From positions 6,850,501 through 6,914,500 of the forward strand of contig JAYJMM010000039.1 in the NCBI GenBank assembly GCA_037349105.1: a stretch of 64,000 nt of DNA, read 5' to 3'. Origin of the DNA: Limnomonas spitsbergensis. Lineage: Eukaryota; Chlorophyta; Chlorophyceae; Chlamydomonadales. The position numbers and the translations under genes were made by a program. A model generated the notes under the pieces. That model worked only from the letters and a program-made list of their open reading frames with translations, was not told the DNA's origin and ran no database searches. Positions 1 through 11,644 of the stretch are shown here, in pieces (the stretch's first letter is position 1; every line of letters starts with the position of its first letter).

Positions 1-349
1 CATCCGGCCTCGATGGGTCCTCGACCGATGCACCAGCATGGTTCAGCTGGGCCTGACTGTCGCATGGCAGGCCGTGTTGCGAATGCTGATCCACAGCCAC
101 ACGGGCAATTAAGCTTCCTGGGCCAGCGAGGCGGAGCACACTTGCATGCAGCTTGTGCATCTGCCACAAATAGCTGTCGATAGCTTTCAGCTGAAATGCC
201 TTTAAGCTTGTCATCACTTCGCAGCTGTTGTCGCTGCCGGTGCCGCTGCTGCTGCTACAGCTGCTGCAACAGGTGATGGTCATGCCCACGCTTTCGCTTT
301 TGGCGCTGCCACCATTGTCAATCGCACATTCCTTATTGCTAGCTTTCAA

Positions 350-745
350 AGCAGCATGCCCGTCCAAAGCTGCATGCACTTCCAGAGCTGCCTGCACATA
401 CAGAGCTGCATGCTTGTCCAGAGCTGCATGCCCGCCCAGAGCTGCATGCCCGTCCAGAGCTGCATGCCCGTCCAGAGCTGGATACCCGCCCAGAGCTGCA
501 TGCCCGTCCAGAGCTGCATGCCCGCCCAGAGCTGCATGCCCGCCCAGAGCTGCATGCCCGTCCAGAGCTGCATGCCCGTCCAGAGCTGCATACCCACCCA
601 GAGCTGCATGCCCGCCCAGAGCTGCAAGCCCGCCCAGAGCTACATGCCCGCCCAGAGCTGCCCGCCCGTCCAGATCTGCATGCCTGTCCAGGTCTGCACG
701 CCCGTCCAGAGCTGTTGGTCCATCCAGAGCTGCATGTCCGTCCTG
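350..745. repeat. 18-bp minisatellite, about 21 copies
   Basis: Tandem units of the form AGAGCTGCATGCCCGTCC, with small variants, fill this stretch. Each unit has the palindrome GCATGC and a CCAG|AGCTGC step that looks like a splice acceptor. Because 18 is a multiple of three, several frames on both strands stay open and give Cys/Ser/Arg/Ala-rich hexapeptide repeats. These are a product of the repeat and I do not call them genes. No flanking exon was recognised, so whether the array is intronic is unknown. Confidence 0.9.
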
Positions 746-1415
746 ACCTGCAGGTCCTTTTTGCAGACCTGCATGCCCGTCCACCTCGTCGCAAGCCTTA
801 AGGCATTTCAGCATTCCGTGGTTCCGGGTAGGACACACCTTGATCTGGCAAACCACCTCTTCCCCATGCCAGATTTGTGAAATCGTAGGAATCTGCGGGA
901 TATTTGCGGCAGAAACGGGATCGACTGCTTGATCTGTGGCAGCTACTGGGTTGGCTGGGGGAGCAACCTTGGTCCCTGTTGCTGATCGTAGGCCGCCCTC
1001 CTCGACAGCTGAGTGGTATGTGGCTCCTTCTTGCACGCCAGTGGACGAGAAGTTGCGGATTCGGGTCATAAGTGCGACCAAAATAGACACGAGCCTTTCC
1101 ACCTCTTTGTTGGCTCTGCCTTTGATCTCCCTTGCACTCTGCTGTACGGGCTGTCCCTGCTGCTTCGGCAGCTTTGAAATGGAGCGTTTAGGCACCTTGC
1201 CCGCGCCATCCGTCAGCGCCTGCACGGAGGTTATCAGCCATGCCCGAATTAGGCGGCTCATGCGCACGAGGCTAGTGAGCGCACCGGATCTGACGGCAGA
1301 ATGGCACCAGACGGCAGATTGGATCCAAAGCTCCAGCTCAGCGTCTGTTGCTGAGGATCTAGCAGCAGATGCGCCCTGCTGGGCGTTGTGCTGTCGATAC
1401 GGCGGCAGCTCGTGA

Positions 1416-1628
1416 TTCGCGCTTGCTTGCGGCAGCTCGCGATCTTCAGCGCCGGACCCCATATCCAGCTTGGGCAGCCAGAGAAGCGTCTCACTCAACG
1501 TGGACATCAACCTGACGGACGCGGTTACGGCTGCTTTCGAGCGGGCACCCGCCGGTACCGTCAAGGACATGCTGGTGATGCTGGCGAGGGAAGCGACCTT
1601 CAAAAAGAAAGTGGAGGCAGTGATTTAA
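1416..1628 (+). CDS. Possible terminal exon of an unrecognised gene
   Basis: A frame open to the TAA at 1626-1628 encodes a protein-like C-terminus with NLTDAVTAAFERAPAGTVKD followed by a Met/Leu-rich helix and a lysine-rich end. Its composition looks more like real protein than the neighbouring frames. The same frame is also open from 936 to a TGA at 1413. Just around that stop the words GGCAGCTCGTGATTCGC and GGCAGCTCGCGATCTTC form a short tandem duplication, so an exon boundary could lie there. No start codon or family is recognised. It may be chance. Confidence 0.25.
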   Translation, partial: FALACGSSRSSAPDPISSLGSQRSVSLNVDINLTDAVTAAFERAPAGTVKDMLVMLAREATFKKKVEAVI

Positions 1629-2367
1629 TTTTTTTTTTTTTTAAGTCCGGCGAAGCATAATATTTGAATATTTCATGCATGGGACAGATGTCCGGAAACT
1701 GATTTGAGCACTGCAAAGCACATCAAAGAAGTAAGGGTCAGCTATGATGGGTGGTGATCAGGCAGCTGCAGGGAACCAAGAGCCCTTTCAGCTTTCCTTT
1801 CCTTATAGATGGTGATCAGGGAACCAAAGCAGGCATAAAATCACGTGCAGTCTAGAGCATGCAGGCTTGCTGAGCCTGAATTTCCAGCGGATTGGCAAAC
1901 TATGCGACACAATCGGACATGGGCTTTAGATGACAGTGACTTAATATTGTATGGTCATGCATGGTACCGGTATCATAGGCACAGGGAGGACCGCTCAGGT
2001 GCTCAGGGGAGGTACACCTTTGCCCAAGCAGGCCTTCTCCGTGGCATCACAGGATCTTGCCAGGTAAAAATCGGTATAGATTGTTTGAAAACAAGTAAAT
2101 CAGAAGAACCGTTTTAGGGGAGGGGACAGGCTCAATTCTGGCTCATCCCAGGCTCGATTTAGTTCCAGAGATGTTGCTTTGGAATAGATAATACGTCATT
2201 GTCCTGCATATTGCGTTCGCCTGCTGAATCAAGGTGGGAACTTAAGCCTGTTCAGGGAAGGGAATACCTTCCTTAGCTTGCAAATGTTCCGGCTTAAATA
2301 AATAATTGGCACTGGTGTGGACGTTTCTGGTTCAGTTTTGAAATGATAATTCATGGAATTTTTCAGA
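1629..2367. other. No gene recognised
   Basis: The stretch starts with a poly-T run near 1627-1642 and continues as AT-richer sequence with only short, unconvincing reading frames. I see no RNA gene or transposon end here. Confidence 0.5.
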
Positions 2368-5300
2368 TTAGGATGAAAAGTCATGGGATTTATGTTGCCA
2401 TGACAGCCCAAACACGAGGCTCCTCACCACTTCCCACATGCCACATCTGGTTGCTGATCTTAGACTGGCGGCGTCTCCTCCTTTCCCTTCGCATAAGGCT
2501 GGATGAGTCCACAGTACAGCATGAGCCACGTCCTGGGCCGCACTTGCAAGCCCCATGAATGATTCCTGTCTGAAGAAATCTGGACCTCCATGAACCGAGA
2601 GGGAGGGGCTTGAGCGAGCCTGTCTGGGGCGCACGCTTGAAGCAGCAGGTGGATCACTGGACAGGCCCCGCTTGCCTGCCTTTGACATCTCGTTGGCGGC
2701 TGCAGCGAGGGCCCAGCTCAGTGGCAGGAGTAGGTGTGCTGCAGTGGCCACGGTGTCCCGATGCGTTTCGGGCGATCCCCCACCATACATGCCCTTCCTG
2801 GATGCCGCTCTGGAGCCGGCGTGTGTAGCATCCTTGGACTTGAGGGTGTCAAGCAGCAGCTGCGAGCAGGCCTGGATGACTTCGACGAAGCAGAGGCGGC
2901 TGCCAGCAGGCAACAGCAGTGGCAGGCTTGCCGCCACCAGCTTTACCCTCATCTTTGCGAGCAGCCCGTGCATCGCTGCCTCAGAGGCGACAGCACTCGA
3001 CAGCAAAGCCGCATCGCTCAGAGGCGCTTTTCCTGATGGTGGTGCTGCTGTTACAGGTGCTGCTGCTGGTGTTGCTGGTGCTGAATTTACCAATGCTGCT
3101 GCTGCTGCTGTTCCTGCTGCCACTGACGCTGGTGGATCTGGAGAGGGAGTCCTGAGGCGTATGACGTCGCTGCTGGGGCCGACAGCGGAGCGGGCGGCTG
3201 CAGTGAGGTCTCGCAGCTCCATTCCCAGCCACGGGTGCGCACCGACCACCGCTGTCAGCATTGAGATGGTGTATGCTGGGTTCTCTAGCACTGCTGGGGG
3301 TGTCAAGGCACTGCCTGTGAGCAGGACATGGAGTGTAAATAATCAGTGGGATTCAGCAGTGCATCGAGATCTCAGGTCACTGCATGTTTTGCAACGTGTG
3401 CGTTGCAACGTGAGGCTGCGCTCATTGTTGGATACGTGAATGCCCTGTCTGTCAGCAGAACAGAGGGCGTTGGGAATCAGCAGGATTCAGCATGCTGTAT
3501 CAACGTTTGTGGCTGTTTCATGCCTTGTGCCGCGCACATGGAGATGGTGTATGGCTGTATGCTGCGTTCTCAGGCATTATCGGGGGAGTGAAGGGCCTGT
3601 CTGTCAGAAAGACAGAGAATCCGCAAAACGCATCATGCTGTATCAAGGCAAGTGGTCGTGTCTTGCCTCTTAAGCTGGGCATCTCTGCATTAGGCTGCAC
3701 ACACTGTTCATTCACTTTCTATTTAGGGTGCTTCAGCTACAATTTAGCTACACCGTGGCCTACGGCCGGGGGGGGACCTAGTTCCCCAAGCCCTGCTGCT
3801 TGGACCACCGGATGCAGGCTGGTCAAGGTTTGGTAGACACGAGCCCAGTGGTGCCTGAACAGCGGCCTGTCAACAATATCCTGGCGGTAACTGAAATAAA
3901 GAAATAACCAATCTCTTCATCGTTGCAGTAATACCATGCCAGCTGCAGTGTGGCACGGGCCCTGGCAGATTAAAGCAGAACTCGGATGCAAAAAACAACT
4001 TTTTTGAAGCTGCCGTGGAGCGGCTACCTCAAGAGGCGATTCATATTTACGATCTCATTTTCACGGCACCAGTTATTTTTGTACTGTGGCTTTCAAATTG
4101 TTTAAAAACATAATGACAAGTAGGGAGATCGCGTGGATACTGACCTGTGAGGAGAAAACCTATGATTTGGGAGACCTCCAGCAGCACGTCTGGGCCGTAG
4201 AAGACCTGTTGGCCATGCTTTATCATTTCTGTGATGGTCCACTCCATGTTCTTGAGCAGGAGGGGCGACAGCCGGGCCCTGGCAGCGGTCCCGCACAGCT
4301 GAAATGCCTCTGCAGCTGCTCGTAGGCTGCCACTGCAGCCCTTGGGTTGGTGCTGGACCATCCAAGGTAGCCCGGCTGAAAGCAGGCGAGTTGCAGCTTC
4401 CGCTGTTAGAATGTCCCCTCCTCGTTTGACCAGCTGACGCTCCTGATGCTCATGCTGCTCCTGCAGCCGCTGCCCGGTCTGTGATGGAAAAATTAGTTTG
4501 TTTTTTTTAGTGCGATTCAGCTTTACTTCAGCTACATCATGGACTTCTGCCAAGGGGGCCTGGTGCAGCAAGTCCCGCTGTTATGGCCACCGGCCGTAGG
4601 CCGTAAAAGGTTTGGCTTGATCATCCCTGTGGTGGCTGTCTGGCAGCCCACCAAAGGTGGTCTGAAAGTTAAATAAAGACGCATAGAGATGCCTGCCTCT
4701 GCAACCAGATATTAAATACATTGGGGGAGACAGCACTGGCTCCTCTGAGGCGATTGATCTACAAATGAGCTCTGGCAGGCGCTGCTATGCTGGTCGGTGC
4801 AGGCAATGCCATGCTGGCCGGGTTTTCGGTGCAGGCACTACTATGCTGGTAGGTTCAGGCACTGCTATGCTGGTTGGATGCAGTCATTCCGTGTGCGTGC
4901 CCTGATGGACTGTTAAGTTTATCTCTAGGCTGCCACATACCGGTATTTGAACCATGACATTGCGGAATGCAGGTTGAGGCCAGGGGGGCCCTGGTTGAGG
5001 CTATGATTCCGATGAGCAACAGTAAATCGTGAAATAAATCCCCTCCAATAATATATGCCTTTTCTTCTGAAGCATGTAATGAATGATCTCCCCCCTGCAC
5101 CGGGCCATAACTGCAGGGCGGCTGGGGAAACCAAGGGGAAACAAGTGGTGGGAACCACATTTGTTTACCACTGGGTCAAATGGGACCCAGCCATGATTGG
5201 CCTGCAGCCTAGGGCCCTATTATTGGTAACTAAGCATGTTGCGCCAACGCCCCCCCCCCAGCCGTAGACCAGAATTAAGCTGATAACCTGAATATTACTG

Positions 5301-5962
5301 GACGCACGCTCAAAGCAGAATTGGGGCGACTTCACTGTGAGGTCCACACTCACCTCTGGGAGGCCCGATCGTGGATAATTGTTTTCTTCCGAGGCAAGAG
5401 CCTCACGCCAGGTTTGTCTTATCTGTGGTCTCTCAGAGATGTAGGTCACCAGCATCAGCGCTCTTGCTGCCTGTGAGACACCTTCATCGAACGTCAGGTG
5501 GTCCACTATAAGGTATGGCTGGAAGCCCCACCCGAGGTCATGGACCCGATGCCCTACCGCTGACAGTGCATGGCAGAGGTGCTCCGTGGCAAAGCAGACA
5601 ATCTCTTTGCTGCAGATCAGCTCCTCGGACCGCAGCCCTAGAGCAGAGGCAGGGCCGTGAACCTTGGGGAAAAGATCACGAAAGGTTTGGAGAGCTCTGC
5701 ACAGCTTCTGGGGTGCTGTAAACAGCAGCTTGTCCAGGTCTCCCGAAGCTTCAGATCTGTCCACCCAACTCGGCGCGATGGTTCGCAGCTCGATACACGT
5801 TGTCATGAACAGGTTCACCAGGTCTGATAAAGCTTCCATGAGGGATGAGTCCATTCCTCGTGCAGCCGAGAGGAATTCCTTGTGCACCTGATGTGCGACG
5901 TCTTGCTGGCTGGATCCACAGGTATGCTTCTTGATGCTGGCTTCAGCGCAGTAGTCAAACAT
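2368..5962 (-). CDS. Unrecognised, mainly alpha-helical protein (3 exons)
   Basis: Three minus-strand exons join with consistent phases: 5962-5354 (ATG start, donor GAG|GTGAGT), 4478-4145 (acceptor ATCACAG, donor ACAG|GTCAGT) and 3293-2368 (acceptor CACCCCCAG, ending at a stop). They give 622 residues. The sequence is rich in Ala and Leu amphipathic helices, for example SLMEALSDLVNLFMTTCIEL and LLLKNMEWTITEMIKHGQQV. An Ala/Pro/Ser linker of about 45 residues lies in the last exon. It resembles an armadillo/HEAT-type helical protein in texture, but I do not recognise a family and assign no function. The start is uncertain, because possible exons at 6.4-6.85 kb on the same strand may belong to it. 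The 3' splice site of the last exon is copied in decayed form at 3.4-3.64 kb. Confidence 0.45.
3294..3645. repeat. Decayed tandem copies of the 3293 splice-acceptor region
   Basis: The words surrounding the minus-strand acceptor at 3293 (plus-strand text GAGATGGTGTATGCTGGGTT, then GGGGGTGTCAAGGCACTGCC) recur around 3541-3610 as GGAGATGGTGTATGGCTGTA and GGGGGAGTGAAGGGCCTG. A third, partial copy around 3437-3500 has CCCTGTCTGTCAGCAGAACA. The intervening GGATTCAGCA words also recur. This reads as an intron lengthened by tandem duplication of its own 3' junction. Confidence 0.6.
3728..3835. mobile_element. Dispersed foldback repeat, copy 1
   Basis: This is one member of a short interspersed family. 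It opens with TTCAGCTACAATTTAGCTAC, continues with GGCCTACGGCCGGGGGG, then CAAGCCCTGCTGCTTGG, and ends near CAAGGTTTGG. The GC-rich palindromic core GGCCTACGGCC and its reverse GGCCGTAGGCC suggest a hairpin. There is no coding capacity. At least seven related copies occur in this window; a MITE or SINE origin is possible. Confidence 0.6.
4517..4620. mobile_element. Dispersed foldback repeat, copy 2
   Basis: The copy begins CTTTACTTCAGCTACATCAT, continues with GGGGGCCTGGTGCAGCAAG and ends with GGCCACCGGCCGTAGGCCG and AAAGGTTTGGC. It lies in the intron upstream of the 4478 exon of the helical-protein gene, only about 40 bp from its acceptor. Confidence 0.55.
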
Positions 5963-6413
5963 TCTGGAAGTTGTGCAGGTCTAGCCCGCGACGGCCGGCG
6001 TAGCACGATGGGAGTGCAGAGACGGGGATTAAGGCAGGAGTGAGACAGTGAGCCATTGAGAGGTAGAGGAAACCAACCGAGTAAAAGATGATTCTTTGTT
6101 TGACTTTATCTGAAAGGGCAGATGAGAAATGCTGCCTTACAAGCCTATGTCAATCAATTTCGTTTAAATACCGGTATAATTGAAATTGATAATGATGAAA
6201 TTTGTCCTGGCTGGTGCGGCATTCAAGTTGTTCACAGATTACAAATGCAGTCGGGTAAAACAGCCAATCTTCGAAATCTGGGTGGGATTTTAAATGCTGT
6301 GATCAAATGATGTCATGAATAATACATGCAATATGTTGCAATCATGGTTTAAAAGTTAAACAGATCTGGCTCAGCCTTGCAGTGGCCAGAAAACATACCG
6401 ACACAGGATTTAC

Positions 6414-6851
6414 CTCGGCAATCACAGCGATTGAGAACACAAGTCTGCATTTGTGTCGAAGATCTTCAACGCCCTTGGTTGCCTGCAGTATGTTGTTAAG
6501 GACCTCGGGTGACTGCTTTGAAAGGGCTCTCCACACCTGGTAAAGAGGGAGAGGTGGGGCTGGATCCATGGAGACGGTGGAGGAGGGGAAGCTCGAGTAG
6601 GAGACTTGGTGGAGGAGGAGAATAGGCCAATCAGGATCTAGACGTCACCTCCACACCTGGCAAGCTACCTCGGGGCTGGGAGAATGTTGATGGCATTGAT
6701 CTGATATCTTGGCAGTGATATCAGCCAGCTGGTGTACACTCTGCCGGAACCTCTTGCCGTCGTCGTATGTTTTCGTGTCGTCCTTGCGAGTTTCAATTCG
6801 TTTTGCAGCTTTGATCCAAGATTTATGCAAATTTAAAAACCCACGGTCCAT
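6414..6851 (-). CDS. Possible exon pair of an unrecognised gene
   Basis: Two minus-strand blocks look coding. The block 6536-6414 is 41 codons in phase 0 (acceptor TACCAG|GTGTGG, donor GCCGAG|GTAAAT) and includes ALSKQSPEVLNNILQATKGV. The block ending at 6669 (donor CCCGAG|GTAGCT) includes DDGKRFRQSVHQLADITAKI. Both are helical and could be upstream exons of the 2.4-5.9 kb gene, but the phase into the 5962 exon does not match the simplest acceptor. The text CTCCACACCTGG at both 6529 and 6649 again shows a copied acceptor. No start codon or function is assigned. Confidence 0.35.
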
Positions 6852-8061
6852 TCGGGATGCTTGAGATATTTCCAGCCCTCGCTGTTCTTAATGTCGGCCC
6901 TTCATTTCATGTACGTGTGATGCAGGGGGTGTGTGCTTTGCGTTCCAGGCGCATTCCTGCCCTCTCCAGATCCAGCCTGCCCTGGACCCTGGGTGCTCGA
7001 ACCCCAAACCCTTCTTCTCAGCACGGACCAGTGTGCATCAATTGTCTCGGGGGCTGTCGTGTTCTTGCCCCACAGCCACTCGATCATTGCATTCGAAGAT
7101 CAATTCTGCTCCATGATTTATTTGAATAGCGGATTAAACATTTTCTGGTATTGATGATGGGGCAAGTCCTTGCTATGGGTCCATGCATTGTCCATGCATG
7201 GGTCCTTGCTATGGTCCATGCCATGGAAAACATCAGTAAGACTTGACTGCTTTCAACGGGCTTTTAACAGTAATCAGCGAGAGCCACTATGCTCTGGGCC
7301 CATACTACTGCGCACTTCTGTGATTTCAGAGACTCAAGAAATCACTCTTCAGGATTTATAAGTTGGGACTACATCAGTTGCCTGGATGCAGTCCCCAGGA
7401 AGCAATGTGAAAAACAAAAAGTCTGGAATGCTGCATTGTTACTTTGTGGGTGCACCAGAACACCTTTGGAGTCGGCCAGGAGGCCTTCACTGAGCCAATA
7501 TGAACCAAAACATGATGAAATCTAGGCTTACTGCAACAGGTCCGCGCGGCCGCCAGCTAGAACGGAGCTTTTGAGCACTGAAACAGCATGGCTTTCCTGT
7601 CAGCTGTTAGCGACCTCCTGTAACTCAACATTAGCCATACCACATAGCCTTGCCACATAAGTACACACATTCGATCATAATATCGGAATACCACTCTCAG
7701 ATCCTCAATCTCTATCCCACGCAGCCATTTAAGCATGGCGCGAGGCAGTAAATTGCCAACAATTGCGAACCCAGTCATTAACGCTCACTACGATACTCGG
7801 TCACAACAAAAATTCTCTTCCGCTGGACGATCTCCTGTGAAGATTGTAACCAAGAAGAAAGTTTCAAGCCCAGTACCTACATTTGCAGTGAGGGTGTACA
7901 GTGAGAGGTCATGAAACAAAACCAAGCACGACATATCCCCCTTTCCACACTCCCCATGGCTAATCTGTCAAAATTAGGAATCCACTTGTTTTGGTATAAA
8001 GAGTTAATTTAGCAGACTAAACAGGGCCAGAATTCAACAGTGCTTCACGACGGCCATCTCG
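6852..8061. other. No gene recognised
   Basis: Short frames only. One minus-strand stretch near 6980-7087, with MIEWLWGKNTTAPETIDAHW, has protein-like composition and could be another exon, but I could not connect it. The rest shows no RNA gene or repeat that I recognise. Confidence 0.4.
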
Positions 8062-10690
8062 TTAGGTTATGATTCGCCACCATATCTCCACATGCAGGAA
8101 ATATATTAGCCATCTGAAAGACAAGCCGGGTGACAGACAGAAAGACATTCAGGTGCAAAAAAAACCAAAGTGCAGCTACACCCCTCAGGGCCTGTCGTGA
8201 CAAGGTCTGGAACCCACCTGATTTTCTTCTTGGCAATCAGCTCCGTGACAGGCACTTCGTTCATCCTCGAGGCAATGATGAAGTCGTTTGTTGTAAGCCC
8301 GCCTGCGGTGCGGGTACGCAAAGCAAGGCATTCAAGAACATCGCTCGTCTGAGTACCAGGCTGCGTGTGGCCACCAGCATCATTTTTAGTGCACTCAGGC
8401 TGGGTTTCAACTACACCCTGTTCTATGGCCGGGGGAGGAACTTGCAGCAAGGCCTGAACACTTGCCCACCTGGCATGGCTCCCATGAGTCAGTCATCATG
8501 GTTTGGGCCCAATCCACCAGTAATGTCATGCCCGCTGCCCCCAAAAGAGATCTGGTGCATAATAATACATTACTGCATTACGTAATCGCACTCATGACTC
8601 ATCAGCTGTCAGAGTTTATGGCTGCATCTGTACAAATGCAAAGACCGCGGCCCACGTCTGAAGTTTTACTAGAAGCACGTGCTACCGGGGAGCAGAAGGC
8701 TAGGATGGCGGATGGCGCGAGTGCAGCCTAAGCTAGAGTTGTGCTTTTCTTATTCAGCCACATTTCAGGTACACTCGCACCCCAGGCCGGGGGCCCAAGA
8801 TGTGGTCATCCATGCTGCTTAGGCCGCCAGCCATGGTCTGGTCCAGGTTTGGTGCCAATTAGGTCTTTGGAGGCTTGCCAATGGTGGCCTCATAAGCCGA
8901 CAAATAACACTGGCCTGACCCTGCCTAGGCACGACAAGATCTTGGCCACAAAGCAAACACCTCGTGCTGGCGGCTTACCTCGTGACTCGGTGAAAAGCTC
9001 CACAAAGATGTTCTCCCCCTTCACTTCCATGACAGCCGGAGTGTAGTCATCCCCTGCCACGACTGATCCTAGCAGCTTCACAAGCTCTGCCGTCGACGCG
9101 GCGTCCTTGCCCTTCCACTCCTGCGTCAAGCTCTGCCGTGTGGCACTCTCAGCCACGCGCCAGCCCTGGACTTGGTTCATGTTCAGATCCACTTCCTTGT
9201 TTTCTAGGCGAGTTAGCTGCGCAAGCGGCTTGATCTTTTGGGCACCGATGCCCAGGAACCTCTTGGCACTGTCGGGGATCCTGCCATAAGGACAGCCGAA
9301 ACGATTAGTGAGGCAGAAGCAATGGCAATCACTGTTAAAGTGCATCAGCTACAATTCATTTACCTGGCCTACGGGCAACAGGGCTTGGTACAGCAGGCCT
9401 TGTTGCTGGGTTCACCGGCCGTAGGCCAATCATGCTTTGGTACCATTCAGCCCAGTGGTCTCCGCGCATCAGGCCCCTCCTAGTGGTCATGATTGCACTG
9501 TTATAAGCACTGCTAGCCAGCGGTTATGAGGCAGACAAGGTGGCTTGCACATCAGGAAGTGTACAACAGACAAAACACCATGCGACCTCACGCACGAAGA
9601 AGAGCCTTGCCAGCCACAGCCCATCCACTCCCAATCGGGGATTGCATCATGCGTGGTATCCTGAAAAAATCATCAAAATCCATCTTTCTCATAATCCATC
9701 CCCCCATGTCGGGGGATGCTGCATGCATGTCACCGTATCCCTGGACGACACGCACCATGTTGATGTTTCCCAGCAACCCCTTGATCCAGTTCAATCCCAG
9801 ATTTGCGGATGCTTCATACCTGTAACTTGACCTACCCTCACTTCATGATATGGGTCGTGTCCAAGTTTCCCAGAATTCCTCCCCATTTCCCACATGTGGA
9901 GGGTGCTTCATGCATGTGAACATGTCACCCTACCGGGAGGTGTGTCATGAATGCGGCCTCACCCTACCCTCAATTGAAGGCAAGCGCAGTGCTGAACTTT
10001 CCCAGGGCCCCTCTCCCCATGTCAGGGGATGCTTCATGCATGTGACCCAACTAAGCCTGCCCTCCCTTAAAGACCTGCACGGTGTCGAAGATTCCAAAGA
10101 TCCCTGCCCCTGTGTCTGGACATCCTGCTTGCGCTTGATTCTATCCTGCACTTGCTTGATGACCTAGGCTGTGTCAGTCTTCCCCTGGACCCCTACCCCA
10201 ACGTCTTCAGGGATGCTTCATGCATGCAACCCTGCATGCAACTCTCCACTCACTTGATCACATGCGCAGTGTCAAAATTTCCGAGCACTTTGTCGCTGAA
10301 ATTAGACTCGAGCTCTGCAGCAGTTGCATCTCGCGCGCCGAAGTTGTCCCCAAACATGGACTTCTCAGAGGCATTCTGCTTAGGGTCCGCCCAGCCTGCA
10401 TGCACAAATAAAGGTTCAGGACCCAAACCTAGTTCCCCATCAAGGGCGTAAGAAATGCTTCGGCAGCCTCTTATACTGCACTGGGCGCGGCAGCCCTCAC
10501 CGGTGCTGCGGATGATAACGTTGCGTTGCCGCACCTCCGTCAACACTGCCCTCGAGGGCCTTATAGGAGTGTCCTGGGGGAGTTATATTTCAAATTAAAT
10601 TGTCAGCGATGCATTCGGAGTTACAGGAGCACGCCCTAAGAAACACACCCGTGTCAGACGGCTGCCGTGGTAGGTTGCTGACTTCTGCAT
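8062..10690 (-). CDS. RAF2: Rubisco accumulation factor 2-like protein, plastid (PCD-like)
   Basis: Six phase-compatible minus-strand exons: 10690-10625, 10573-10501, 10395-10254, 9280-8979, 8302-8218 and 8113-8062, giving 239 residues. The first about 45 residues (MQKSATYHGSRLTRVCFLGR and on) are basic, hydroxylated and almost free of acidic residues, as in a chloroplast transit peptide. FGARDATAAELESNFSDKVL then matches the conserved N-terminal block of RAF2. The pterin-4a-carbinolamine dehydratase fold follows, with QGWRVAESATRQSLTQEW, then ENIFVELFTES, then GGLTTNDFIIASRMNEV across an exon junction. RAF2 is a plastid chaperone needed for Rubisco accumulation. The catalytic His-His-Pro of true dehydratases is replaced here by DYTP, as expected for a non-enzymatic RAF2. 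The last short exon (acceptor TCTTTCAG at 8114) is the least certain; read-through to a stop at 8106 is the alternative. Confidence 0.82.
8405..8470. mobile_element. Dispersed foldback repeat, copy 3 (degenerate)
   Basis: A degenerate copy with TTTCAACTACACCCTGTTCT, ATGGCCGGGGGAGG and CTTGCAGCAAGGCCTG. It lies upstream of the 8302 exon, inside a RAF2 intron. Confidence 0.4.
8757..8880. mobile_element. Dispersed foldback repeat, copy 4
   Basis: The copy has ACATTTCAGGTACACTCGCA, CCAGGCCGGGGGCCCAAG, CATGCTGCTTAGGCCGCC and TGGTCCAGGTTTGGTGCC, in the same order as the copy at 3.73 kb. It is intronic in the RAF2 gene. Confidence 0.5.
9340..9485. mobile_element. Dispersed foldback repeat, copy 5
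   Basis: This is the clearest copy. It has CATCAGCTACAATTCATTTA, CCTGGCCTACGGGCAACAGG, GGCTTGGTACAGCAGGCC, then CACCGGCCGTAGGCCAATCA and GCTTTGGTACCATTCAGCCC. The arms GGCCTACGG and CCGTAGGCC can pair. It lies just upstream of the 9280 exon in a RAF2 intron. Confidence 0.6.
9700..10250. repeat. Tandem decayed copies of a RAF2 splice-donor region
   Basis: The real minus-strand donor at 10254 reads, on the plus strand, CTCACTTGATCACATGCGCA then GTGTCAAAATTTCC. Degenerate versions recur at about 9839 (CTCACTTCATGATATGGGTC, GTGTCCAAGTTTCC), 9970 (AGTGCTGAACTTTCC), 10065 (GGTGTCGAAGATTCC) and 10150 (TGTGTCAGTCTTCC), and weakly near 9745. The spacing is roughly 85-130 bp. Each is followed by C-rich text and GGATGCTTCATGCATG. 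The intron appears to have grown by repeats of exon end plus donor. Confidence 0.7.
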
Positions 10691-11644
10691 TCCAAGCATC
10701 CTGACAGAGGGTGGTACTGGATTGGTCGAATGCAGATTATTGAAAACGACAGGGCTTGCAAGACAACCTCCTCTGCAATCCGGGCATACCTGATAATCCT
10801 TGGCAGGCCTACGCCTGTGCTGATTGTAGGGCTTGCCGTTATCTAGGCAACTGGTCGTGACTCGTGAGTCGTGACACCAGGGGGTGACACCAGGTGGGCC
10901 TGGGATTTCATGAATGACCTCCGTTCACATTATATCGTCTCATTTGATGTTTGGAGGTCCCAATTGATACAACGCATGGGCATTTAGCTGAACTTTCTTG
11001 AGTCGGACATCCTGAACCTGTCCGAGCCATGCGCCTCAGTGCACATTTTCATACTCTGACGAGGTTACTTGCATGAACTGACCAGCTGCTCAACCCCCCT
11101 GGTGCCTGACCTGATATGGAAGAACCAAGACACGGTGTGCAGAAGGTGAGTTGCATGGAATGCTGCATGCCAGTACTGTAAGTTGGCGGTTCGGTGAATC
11201 GCCGACTGCATGTACTGCAGTGTTACTTTTAGTGCGCATTTGACTACCATTGAGGGGGTTGCATGGAGGCCCCTACTGGGCTAATGGAGACCAATCTGTG
11301 AGTGGCCACTGGCCAACGGCTGGCGGTCCTGGCAGCAGGGCTTGCTTGCTGCATGCCCCCTCGGCAGTAGTCACTGATGCAGCAGAAGCAGGGGAGTAGA
11401 AGTGTATCAGAAGCACCCTTACACAAATGGTCATTCAGAAATAAGGAATGATGCACCATATACAGCTTAGGCTGTGTTTCGACTGACGATCAAGGTTGTT
11501 TTAATCAGGGGTGGTTTGAATACGGTTGGCCGCGACGTCTTAGTACTGTATGCTGCTGATGAAGTTCCAAGAAAACAAACAATCACCAGATTTCATGAAT
11601 TACCAGTTCCATACCAAAGATTTGAATTCTTTTGCTTGGACTTG
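10691..11644. other. Upstream of RAF2; no gene recognised
   Basis: This interval must contain the 5' region of the minus-strand RAF2 gene. I see no clear TATA-like or other promoter motif, and no protein with recognisable features. A short plus-strand frame begins near 11474 and runs into the inverted-repeat transposon, but it has no family resemblance. Confidence 0.4.

Noticed and set aside
228..880. Overlapping Cys/Ser/Arg-rich ORFs at the left end
   Set aside because: All fall in the 18-bp minisatellite and are open on both strands.
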